Assembly (NCBI GenBank): GCA_900546085.1
Contig: URBS01000017.1
Coordinates: 1 to 24,152 of the forward strand
From: an uncultured Collinsella sp.
GTDB taxonomy: Bacteria; Actinomycetota; Coriobacteriia; Coriobacteriales; Coriobacteriaceae
DNA length: 24,152 bases
Reading direction: 5' to 3'
Shown: piece after piece, positions 6,844 through 12,972 of the stretch
Position numbering within the stretch: the stretch's first letter is position 1
Layout: the number at the start of each line of letters is the position of its first letter
Position numbers and translations under genes: made by a program
The notes under the pieces: generated by a model
The model's database searches: none
Told to the model about the DNA's origin: nothing
The model's input: the letters and a program-made list of their open reading frames with translations, nothing else

Positions 6844-7473
6844 CTACAAAGCGGTCAGAATGTCGGCGAGGTTGTCGATGACGGCGTCGGCTCCCGTTTG
6901 GTCCAGGTTAACGCCCTCGTGCGGACGCAGTGCCAGGACGCGGGCGCCGGAGCGCTTACCGGCCTCGATGCCCAAAGGCGAGTCCTCGATAACCAGGCAC
7001 TCGGCAGGCTCCACCCCCAGCGCCTCCATGGCACGCAGGTAGATCTCGGGGTCGGGCTTAAACGCACTGCACTCGTGACCGCTGATGGTGTAGTCCAGCA
7101 CGTCGGCGATACCGGCAATCTCCACCAGCTCGTCAATGAGCTCGCGATAGGACGAGCTCGCGATGGCACACTTCACGCCGCGCTCGTGCAGCTTGCGCAT
7201 CACCGGCTCCGTCTGCTCGTTGAGAAGCTCGGCATACGGAACGGGGTGGTCCGGGCTGTAGACCTGCTTGTACTCCACGCGCAGGCGCTCGCGCAGCTCA
7301 ACATCGTCGGGCACCAGCGCCTTCCAAATGGCGGGCTCGTTAGACCCCGAAAGATCGGGGATCTCGTCAAAGTGGAAGCCCTTCTCTTCCATAAATGCCA
7401 CGCGGCGACGGTTGTAGAACCACTCGGTATCGACCAGCACGCCGTCCATGTCAAACAGCACTGCCTTGATCAT
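6844..7473 (-). CDS. HAD-superfamily phosphatase, beta-phosphoglucomutase-like
   Basis: A 209-residue HAD subfamily I hydrolase. The nucleophile motif is DMDGVLVDTE (8-17; Asp8 and Asp10), motif II is IASSS (104-108), motif III is Lys139 in FKPDPEIY, and motif IV is VIEDSPLGIEAG (161-172). A helical cap (about 18-90) lies after motif I, as in sugar-phosphate phosphatases and beta-phosphoglucomutases. I start at ATG 7473 because GGAGGAG lies 6 nt upstream; the in-frame extension to 7605 runs through the SIS2 terminator and a repeat and is not credible. It is downstream of SIS2 but separated by a strong terminator, so it may have its own promoter. A role in dephosphorylating a sugar phosphate from the PTS/SIS pathway is inference. 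Confidence 0.9.
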   Translation of the reverse strand: MIKAVLFDMDGVLVDTEWFYNRRRVAFMEEKGFHFDEIPDLSGSNEPAIWKALVPDDVELRERLRVEYKQVYSPDHPVPYAELLNEQTEPVMRKLHERGVKCAIASSSYRELIDELVEIAGIADVLDYTISGHECSAFKPDPEIYLRAMEALGVEPAECLVIEDSPLGIEAGKRSGARVLALRPHEGVNLDQTGADAVIDNLADILTAL

Positions 7474-7486
7474 ACGCATCTCCTCC

Positions 7487-7532
7487 CACTTGCCAAAAAG
7501 GGACAGGTTTATTTTGGTAGGTTTTATCTGGG
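7487..7532. repeat. 46-mer dispersed repeat, copy B
   Basis: It matches copy A (5354-5399) without gaps at all but five positions, and contains TTTTGGTAGG after an AAAAAGGGACAGG block. It lies in the leader of the HAD gene, immediately upstream of its ribosome binding site. Confidence 0.75.
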
Positions 7533-7568
7533 GTTTTGCGGCGCGTGCGCACACGCCCTCCCCAGAGC

Positions 7569-7599
7569 AAAAAAGGGGACGGGGCAAAACCCCATCCCC
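7569..7599 (-). terminator. Strong intrinsic terminator of SIS2
   Basis: On the minus strand, GGGGATGGGG and CCCCGTCCCC form a 10-bp stem (one wobble) around TTTTG, followed by TTTTTT (7574-7569). It is 34 nt past the SIS2 stop codon and is the clearest terminator in the window. Confidence 0.92.
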
Positions 7600-7633
7600 T
7601 CTCAATCAACCCGTAAGGTTAACTTACTTGTGA

Positions 7634-8617
7634 TTAGTAGGAAAGCTTCCACATGTAGCGACGCATGGTCAGCGGGTGCTGACGGGCCTCGGCGATCTGG
7701 TTGCCGTACTCGCGCATAACGGCGAGGTGCAGCAGCGGGTTGAAGTAGGTGACGACGCTTGCCGGCACGGCGTCGGCCAGACCGTAGTCCTTGGAGTCGA
7801 TCAGAGCGACCTTGGCGCCCATGCGCTGCAGGAAGGTGAGGGCGCGAGCGTCCATCGGACGGGTGGCACCGTCGGACATGAAGAAGACGTAGGGCTTACC
7901 CTCGGTGGAAACCTCGAACGGGCCGTGGAAGTACTCGCCGGTGTTGTAGGCGGCGGCGTCGATCCACTGCATCTCGGTGAACAGGAAGGCGGCGTGAGAA
8001 TAAGCCATCTTCTCGGAGGCACCGGAGGCCATGAAGTAGATCATCTCGTCGTCCTTGAAGTCCTGGGCGAACTGCTTGGCGAGGCCCTTGGCGGACTGAG
8101 CGGCGTTCTCGCAGAGCTCAAAGACGTTGGTGAGGCCGGTGATCATGTCCTCGTAGTGGTCATAGCCCTCGGTCTGCTGAAGGATCTCGAGAGCAAGAGC
8201 GATGGCGTAGCCGGGCTTCTCGCACTTGGCAGCGAAGTTGGCGTGGAAGCCGTGAACGATGACGTGGTCGGCGTCGACGGTCAGAGCGGAGCCAGCCTTG
8301 TTGGTGAGGGAGACGACCGGGCAGTTGTGCTTCTTGGCGGTCTTGTTGGCCTCGACGGTCTCGGGCGTGGAGCCACCGAGGGAGCAGGTGATCACGAAGG
8401 TGTGCTCGTTGACCCAGGAAGGCGTGTCGTAGTTGAACTCGTTAGCGGTGAAAATCTGAACGTTCAGCTTGTCCGTGTTGTTGGCCAGGAAGTACTTGGC
8501 GGGGTAAAGGTCGGACATGGAAGCACCGCAGCCGACGAAGGCGACGCTGTGGATCTCGTGGTTGGACAGGACGTCAGCGACGATCTGCTTAGGGAGGTTA
8601 AGGTCGATCTCGTACAT
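7634..8617 (-). CDS. SIS-domain sugar-phosphate deglycase, FraB/GfrF-like (SIS2)
   Basis: A 327-residue two-SIS-domain protein. I prefer ATG 8617 because AAAGGA lies 9 nt upstream; an ATG three codons earlier (8626) abuts that sequence. The N-half has VGCGASMSDLYPAKYF and a modified phosphosugar loop TCSLGGSTPET. The C-half has EMQWID and TGEYFHGPFE. The Glu (EMQW) and His (FHGPF) fall at residues 215 and 231 with 16-residue spacing, matching FraB E214/H230 as I recall them. The C-terminus RQHPLTMRRYMWKLSY strongly resembles FraB. It is the last gene after EIIAB-EIIC-EIID, which makes it the prime candidate for cleaving the phosphorylated PTS product. A 199-bp gap with two hairpins separates it from EIID. 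Confidence 0.92.
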   Translation of the reverse strand: MYEIDLNLPKQIVADVLSNHEIHSVAFVGCGASMSDLYPAKYFLANNTDKLNVQIFTANEFNYDTPSWVNEHTFVITCSLGGSTPETVEANKTAKKHNCPVVSLTNKAGSALTVDADHVIVHGFHANFAAKCEKPGYAIALALEILQQTEGYDHYEDMITGLTNVFELCENAAQSAKGLAKQFAQDFKDDEMIYFMASGASEKMAYSHAAFLFTEMQWIDAAAYNTGEYFHGPFEVSTEGKPYVFFMSDGATRPMDARALTFLQRMGAKVALIDSKDYGLADAVPASVVTYFNPLLHLAVMREYGNQIAEARQHPLTMRRYMWKLSY

Positions 8618-8714
8618 CTGACACATTCCTTTCGAATTTTTGCGGCGTCACATTGCCGGACGCTCGCAGGGTTACCGTGGTTAGGACCGAGTTGCCGGCC
8701 CGTTGAGGATGCGA

Positions 8715-8733
8715 CAAAGGGACTGTCCCTTTG
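8715..8733. repeat. Near-perfect palindrome CAAAGGGAC-T-GTCCCTTTG
   Basis: Two 9-nt arms flank a single T. Related GGGACAG-containing stretches occur at 7498-7508, 11557-11567 and 14901-14914, so it looks like a member of a dispersed short repeat family. It lies in the EIID-SIS2 gap. Confidence 0.6.
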
Positions 8734-8751
8734 ACACATTTAGGGATGGAA

Positions 8752-8782
8752 GCCTGCCTGGGGTATGGGATGCCAGGCAGGC
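8752..8782 (-). terminator. 10-bp hairpin after EIID
   Basis: GCCTGCCTGG (8752-8761) pairs perfectly with CCAGGCAGGC (8773-8782). It lies 35 nt past the EIID stop codon. No T run follows, so partial termination or protection of the PTS part of the mRNA is more likely than full termination. Confidence 0.5.
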
Positions 8783-8816
8783 CCCCGGGGGAAAGCGGTT
8801 AGACGCTGGGTCGCGA

Positions 8817-9650
8817 CTAGGCCAGGATGCCGGCCGCGGAGAGGGCGATGCCGCCCACGATGGCGATCACGAGAAGCCAACCGGTGTTGACGTTCTTCTT
8901 GATGAGCCAGTACATAAGGCCGGTGAGGCCAAGGGAGATCATCTGGGGCATCATGCCGTCCAGGATGTCCTGGATAACGACGGTACCCTCAGCAAACTGC
9001 AGCGGGGTGGTGGCGCCGATCAGCGTAGCGATCATGCCGCCCACGGACATAAGACCCACGATGCCGCAGACATACATGAGCTTCTCCATGAGGTCGCCGC
9101 CCTGGAGCTTGCTCAGGTACTCGTGGCCGCCCTGGTAGCCGATCTTGGCAGCGAACCACGTAATCAGCACGGAGGGCACGATGGAGATGAGCATGGCCAG
9201 GATCGGGCCCATGATGGAGCCCTGCTGAGCCAGCTGAACGCCCAGGCCAAAGGCGATAACGCGGATGGTGCCCTGGAAGAAGGAGTCACCGATGCCGGAA
9301 AGCGGGCCCATGAGGGAGGTCTTGACCGCGTTAATCGAATCGGGATCGAAGTTCTCGGGATCCTTGGCGTACTCCTCCTCCATGGAGGCGGCGAGGCCTA
9401 GGACAAAAGCGCTCGTCTGCGGGGTGCAGTTGTAGAACGCCATGTGACGGTGGTAAGCCTCTTTCTTAGCAGCGAGCTGCTTGGGGTCGGACTCGTCCGG
9501 ATAGAGGCGATCGAGCGTGGGGACCATGCCGTAGAGGAAGCCCATGTTCATCTGACGCTCGTAGTTCCAAGAGGCCTGGATGGCCCAGGAGCGCCAGAAG
9601 AACTGGCTGACCTTCTTGTTCAGGGACACGTCCTTGGTTGCGGTTGCCAT
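8817..9650 (-). CDS. PTS mannose/fructose/sorbose-family EIID component
   Basis: A 277-residue membrane subunit of a mannose-family PTS permease, which moves the sugar across the membrane with EIIC while EIIAB phosphorylates it. The N-terminal cytoplasmic part has FFWRSWAIQASWNYERQM and GFLYGMVPTLDRLY, then SAFVLGLAASMEEEYA and KTSLMGPLSGIGDSFFQGT, all EIID hallmarks. Hydrophobic segments occupy about 170-275. ATG 9650 has GGAGG 8 nt upstream; the in-frame extension to 9767 reads into the EIIC gene and is rejected. It is 13 nt downstream of EIIC in the same operon. The family fixes the fold, not the substrate. Confidence 0.96.
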   Translation of the reverse strand: MATATKDVSLNKKVSQFFWRSWAIQASWNYERQMNMGFLYGMVPTLDRLYPDESDPKQLAAKKEAYHRHMAFYNCTPQTSAFVLGLAASMEEEYAKDPENFDPDSINAVKTSLMGPLSGIGDSFFQGTIRVIAFGLGVQLAQQGSIMGPILAMLISIVPSVLITWFAAKIGYQGGHEYLSKLQGGDLMEKLMYVCGIVGLMSVGGMIATLIGATTPLQFAEGTVVIQDILDGMMPQMISLGLTGLMYWLIKKNVNTGWLLVIAIVGGIALSAAGILA

Positions 9651-9663
9651 AGTGTGTTCCTCC

Positions 9664-10458
9664 TTAGTCTTCGTCGTCTTCGAGCGGATCGTAGTCGGAA
9701 TCGACACCGGCGGCTGCATGGGAGCCATTGAACTTGAAGCCCATGAAGACGATAGCCAGGCACACACCGATCAGAGCGACCGCGATGACGGACAGGTTGA
9801 GGTAGGCGGCGAGCAGGAAGCCGATGAACAGGAACGGGGTCATACCCTTCTTGATCATCATGGTGAGCAGCAGGGCCAGACCGTAGGCGGTCATGATCTT
9901 GGTCGAGACGTTCAGACCAGTGGACAGCCACTCGGGAACCATGTTGACGATGGCTTGGACCAGGTCGGTACCGACAAAGACGGCCAGGAAGATCGGCAGG
10001 AAGTACATGATGGCGTACAGACCGGAGCCGGCGCAGATGTGCATGCGGTAGGCGGTCTTGAACTTGCCGTTATCGATCGCGCTATCGGCCACATGGGTGA
10101 GGGCGGCGATGATGGAACGGAACACGATGCCGAGGAGCTGACCCAGGACGGCGACCGGGATGGCGATCGTCATGGCGGTCTCGGCGGAAGCATCGGTCAG
10201 GCACGCGAAGGCAGCTGCCACGATGCCGCCCAGGACCATATCGGGCGGAACGGCGGCGCCGACCTGCACCAGGCCCATGGATACGAGCTCGACGGCGGCA
10301 CCGACGGCAAGGCCGGTGGGCACATCGCCCAGCAGCAGACCGACGAGCGTGGCGCCAACGAGGGGCTGCTCGAAGTTAAGACGGCCGAGCAGGCGGGAGT
10401 CCCACATGCAGAACACGCCGACGAGGCCGACGAGCACCGCACTGATGAACGTATTCAT
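9664..10458 (-). CDS. PTS mannose/sorbose-family EIIC component
   Basis: A 264-residue polytopic membrane protein with EIIC (sorbose-type) motifs: WDSRLLGRLNFEQPLVGATLVGLLLGD and GAAVELVSMGLVQVGAAVPPD. Around seven hydrophobic segments span about 5-235, and the protein forms the transport channel with EIID. The C-terminal 22 residues are strongly acidic (DSDYDPLEDDED), an uncommon tail that would face the cytoplasm. ATG follows AAGGAGAAGGGT. It lies 36 nt after EIIAB and 13 nt before EIID; the first gap contains a small CAGGC/GCCTG hairpin. Confidence 0.96.
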   Translation of the reverse strand: MNTFISAVLVGLVGVFCMWDSRLLGRLNFEQPLVGATLVGLLLGDVPTGLAVGAAVELVSMGLVQVGAAVPPDMVLGGIVAAAFACLTDASAETAMTIAIPVAVLGQLLGIVFRSIIAALTHVADSAIDNGKFKTAYRMHICAGSGLYAIMYFLPIFLAVFVGTDLVQAIVNMVPEWLSTGLNVSTKIMTAYGLALLLTMMIKKGMTPFLFIGFLLAAYLNLSVIAVALIGVCLAIVFMGFKFNGSHAAAGVDSDYDPLEDDED

Positions 10459-10475
10459 ACCCTTCTCCTTTCAGT

Positions 10476-10489
10476 CAGGCAAAAGCCTG
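10476..10489 (-). other. Small intercistronic hairpin between EIIAB and EIIC
   Basis: CAGGC-AAAA-GCCTG is a 5-bp stem between the EIIAB stop and the EIIC ribosome binding site. It may tune the relative output of the soluble and membrane subunits; this is inference. Confidence 0.3.
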
Positions 10490-10494
10490 GTTGA

Positions 10495-11418
10495 TTACAG
10501 CTTGGCGTCGATGTCGACGCTCTGATACGTGGGGGTCTGCTGGACGTAGAGCTTGATGCCCATGTCGAGCAGCTGGTTGACGTCGGCCTTCTGGGTGGCG
10601 TCGAAGAAGACGGAGCTGTCCTTGCCGCCGACCTGATCGGCACCGTCGTGGTTGGCGGTGGCGCCCAGGTTGATGGCGTCGAGCTTGTAACCCTGGCAGA
10701 ACTGCAGCATCTCGGCCGTGTTGCCAAAGACGAACATGACGCGCTCGCCGAGGGTGTTGAGCTTGTCCATCTTGGCGAGGGCACGCTCGACGGTGAAGAC
10801 GTTCAGGCGCACGCCCTGGGGCTTGGCCAGCTTAAGAGCGCCCTTCTTGATGTCATCGTTGGCGGCAGCGTTGTCGACGACGATGATGCGCTCGGCCTGA
10901 ACCTTGGTGGTCCAGGTAAAGACGACCTGACCGTGCAGCAGACGGTAGTCAAGACGTGCGAGGACGATCTTGGCGGGACCGGAGCTGTGACGGGGCGCCT
11001 TAGCCTTCTTGGCGGGAGCCGCGGCAGCCTCGACCGGTGCGTTGGGGTTGGTCAGACCGGTGCGGGCCTCGTTGATGAGGGCCGCGAGCTCGGCACCCTT
11101 GATGGGGGCGGGGCTCATAGCGAGCGTCAGTGCCAGCGGAATGTTGAAACCGCTGATCACCGTGAATGCCGCACCGTTGCGGGAAAGCTCGACCATGCTG
11201 TTGTTGACCGAGCTGCCGAGCATATCGGTCAGCACATAGACGGTGTCGTCCGCGTTGAACGTGGCGATGAGGGCGTCCACCTTGTTGGTGATGGGCTCCT
11301 TGTCGTCACGAGCAAGCGACACGACGTGGACGTTCGACACGTCGCCGAGAACCATCTCGAGCGTGTCTTTGGCGCCTGCGGCCAGGCCGCCATGAGATGC
11401 GAGAATGATCTGATTCAT
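10495..11418 (-). CDS. PTS mannose-family fused EIIAB component
   Basis: A 307-residue cytoplasmic phosphotransfer protein. The EIIA domain (1-125) has IILASHGGLAAG with His9 as the expected HPr-phosphorylated residue. A Pro/Ala/Lys-rich linker (about 124-150, including APAKKAKAPRHSSGPAK) leads to the EIIB domain (150-307), where RLDYRLLHGQVVFTW places the phospho-His at 162. This is the ManX layout. It would phosphorylate the sugar during uptake through EIIC/EIID. It is first in the operon, with GGAGGAGG just before the ATG and a TATAAT -10 26 nt upstream. The Tyr in RLDYRL where many homologues have Asp-Asp may reflect an unusual substrate, but that is speculative. Confidence 0.96.
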   Translation of the reverse strand: MNQIILASHGGLAAGAKDTLEMVLGDVSNVHVVSLARDDKEPITNKVDALIATFNADDTVYVLTDMLGSSVNNSMVELSRNGAAFTVISGFNIPLALTLAMSPAPIKGAELAALINEARTGLTNPNAPVEAAAAPAKKAKAPRHSSGPAKIVLARLDYRLLHGQVVFTWTTKVQAERIIVVDNAAANDDIKKGALKLAKPQGVRLNVFTVERALAKMDKLNTLGERVMFVFGNTAEMLQFCQGYKLDAINLGATANHDGADQVGGKDSSVFFDATQKADVNQLLDMGIKLYVQQTPTYQSVDIDAKL

Positions 11419-11444
11419 CTTGCCTCCTCCTTTTCGTTATGGTC

Positions 11445-11484
11445 ATTATAACGTCTTATACGTTGCGAATATTGATAATTATCA
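11445..11484 (-). promoter_or_regulatory. PTS operon promoter with -10 TATAAT, operator motif and -40 palindrome
   Basis: A perfect minus-strand TATAAT (11450-11445) predicts a start near 11438. No good -35 exists at 16-18 nt. A perfect 12-bp palindrome TGATAATTATCA (11473-11484) is instead centred about 40 bp upstream of that start. The plus strand reads TATAACGTCT (11447-11456) followed by TATACG (11457-11462), a direct-repeat motif shared with the gntR2 leader and the DMT promoter and overlapping the -10. The rest of the 184-bp gap (to 11602) holds a GGACAGTCCC stretch but no gene. Confidence 0.6.
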
Positions 11485-11602
11485 TAAGAACCACTCACGG
11501 CCAAATATCGACCGTTCGCGGGTTTAACTGACTGGAAACGAAAGCGCCGTGGCTCGTTGGACAGTCCCGCTCAGTTACGTTCCCCAAGGGCTCACACTGC
11601 CT

Positions 11603-12685
11603 CTATCGCACAAAATACCAGGGGCTTTCCTGCACGGTGGGCTCCAGCGCGATGCCGGTGCGTTCCTTAAACAGATCCATGTCTTGAGATTTTTCGGTCC
11701 ACCACGCGTTGGGCTTAAAGGTCATGCTCTCGACAATACGTTTGACAATGACGCTATTCCGCAGCTTGGAAAAGTCGGTGTTCATGATCAGGATGGACGC
11801 GAGCACCAGCACAATACCCAGGACCTTGATCGCGCCGGCGGGCTCCGCGTAGATACCAATGCCCACAAGAACGGTGACGACCGTCTCGAATGACATTACG
11901 ACGGGAACTTTCGACGTCTCGAGCCCCATGGACAGACCCTGCATATATAAGATGTAAGCCACGGCTGTGGGGATGAGTCCAAAGCCAAGGAACAGCAGCA
12001 GCAGCTGTGGCGACATTGCCGCGGCGACATCCGGCCACGGAGCCGCGATAGCTGCCATAACCGCACCGCCAAAAACAAAGCCCCAAAACGTGACAGCCAG
12101 CGGGTGGACCGTCTTGGTTGCTATTCGGCTAAACACCGCGAGCGACGCCCCACAAAGGCCTGCAATCACGCCCGACGTGACGCCCCAAACCGAAAAATGA
12201 AAACCGGAAAGGTCGCCATTGGTCACCGCAAGCACACAGCCAACGATGTTAAAGACAATGGCAACGAGCTTGTTGAGGGTCACGTCCTCGCGATAAAGGA
12301 TGCGGCCGAGCGCGACGCCAAACACCGGCGACGTGTAGAGCAGCACCGATGCCGTGGACATGCCCACCTCGCGCATGCACTCGTAATAGCAGGTGTTGGC
12401 GGCAGCCAAACCGACGATACCAACAAGCGCGCAGGAAACAAGCTCTTTAGGGCTTGCCTTGAACAGGGTCAGCGGACCCTGAACCACGGTAGACCCCTCA
12501 CCCGGACGGCAGCCCATAAACATCAGGACCGGCGCCAAGATAAGCGCTCCGACCAACAAGCGAAAGGCAGCCATGCTCTGGGACGAAACGCCCATGGCCG
12601 AGATGCCGTTTACAAAGATTCCGATGCTGCCCCACATAAGCGCGGCGATCAGCACCAGCACATAGCCCAGATTGCTCCTCTTCAA
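11603..12685 (-). CDS. EamA/DMT-family transporter
   Basis: A 360-residue drug/metabolite transporter with two EamA repeats (about 5-145 and 170-300) and ten predicted membrane segments. Examples are NLGYVLVLIAALMWGSIGIF and ALVGIVGLAAANTCYYECM in the first half, and FLGFGLIPTAVAYILYMQGL and VLGIVLVLASILIMNTDF near the end. A 50-residue hydrophilic tail follows the last segment. I prefer the TTG at 12685, 5 nt after GAGGAGG, because the candidate -10 (TATAAC, 12732-12727) would start RNA almost at the in-frame ATG 12721, which has no ribosome binding site. A leaderless ATG start remains possible. It is upstream of the PTS operon on the same strand and shares a promoter motif with it. The substrate is unknown; export of an amine or amino acid released by the SIS enzymes would fit. 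Confidence 0.9.
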   Translation of the reverse strand: MKRSNLGYVLVLIAALMWGSIGIFVNGISAMGVSSQSMAAFRLLVGALILAPVLMFMGCRPGEGSTVVQGPLTLFKASPKELVSCALVGIVGLAAANTCYYECMREVGMSTASVLLYTSPVFGVALGRILYREDVTLNKLVAIVFNIVGCVLAVTNGDLSGFHFSVWGVTSGVIAGLCGASLAVFSRIATKTVHPLAVTFWGFVFGGAVMAAIAAPWPDVAAAMSPQLLLLFLGFGLIPTAVAYILYMQGLSMGLETSKVPVVMSFETVVTVLVGIGIYAEPAGAIKVLGIVLVLASILIMNTDFSKLRNSVIVKRIVESMTFKPNAWWTEKSQDMDLFKERTGIALEPTVQESPWYFVR

Positions 12686-12725
12686 CGCAGCCTCCTCAGT
12701 ATTATTTCCAATATGTTTCATGCTA

Positions 12726-12753
12726 CGTTATAGTCGTTATATACATTTTTCAA
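12726..12753 (-). promoter_or_regulatory. DMT promoter with two TATAACG direct repeats
   Basis: The minus strand reads TTGAAA (12753-12748), then TATAACG at 12741-12735 and again at 12732-12726, exactly 9 bp apart. The second copy includes the likely -10 TATAAC; its gap to TTGAAA is a short 15 nt. GTATATAACG (12744-12735) recurs at 5303-5312 in the gntR2 leader. Confidence 0.5.
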
Positions 12754-12789
12754 GGCACAAATCGGCGAACGGGAAATCTCTCGACACAA

Positions 12790-12870
12790 GGAGTGTCCCC
12801 AACTGCCGGCACAAAAGGAACATCCCTAACTGCCGGCAGAAAGGGAACGTCCCCAAGTGCCGCTCTAGCA
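12790..12870. repeat. Three tandem 27-bp repeats
   Basis: Units at 12790-12816, 12817-12843 and 12844-12870 share the pattern GGA..GTCCCCAA.TGCCG. Units 1 and 2 are closest, and unit 3 diverges after TGCCG. Three copies with no spacers rule out CRISPR. They directly abut the inverted repeat at 12870-12936. Confidence 0.75.
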
Positions 12871-12936
12871 GTTGCGGTGAAATAGTTCTCAAACAGAGGC
12901 TTCACACTCCCAAACAGGAACTATTCCACCGCAACT
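12870..12936 (-). repeat. 19-bp-arm inverted repeat downstream of SIS3
   Basis: The arms 12870-12888 and 12918-12936 (AGTTGCGGTGAAATAGTTC and complement) match at 18 of 19 positions around a 29-nt loop. It begins 36 nt past the SIS3 stop codon, so a transcript would fold it as a large 3' hairpin. No T run follows. Confidence 0.7.
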
Positions 12937-12972
12937 CATGAGGGGTATTGGGCTGTTAGGCCGCTCTATCCC

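Noticed and set aside
7474..7605. N-terminal extension of the HAD gene to ATG 7605
   Set aside because: It would read through the SIS2 terminator and the 46-mer repeat, and the HAD motif normally begins within ten residues of the start.
7676..8734. 352-codon plus-strand frame opposite SIS2
   Set aside because: A Val/Gly/Leu-rich mirror of the SIS2 coding sequence with no ribosome site or domain.
12790..12870. Possible CRISPR array
   Set aside because: The three 27-bp units are directly tandem with no spacers, and there are no cas genes.
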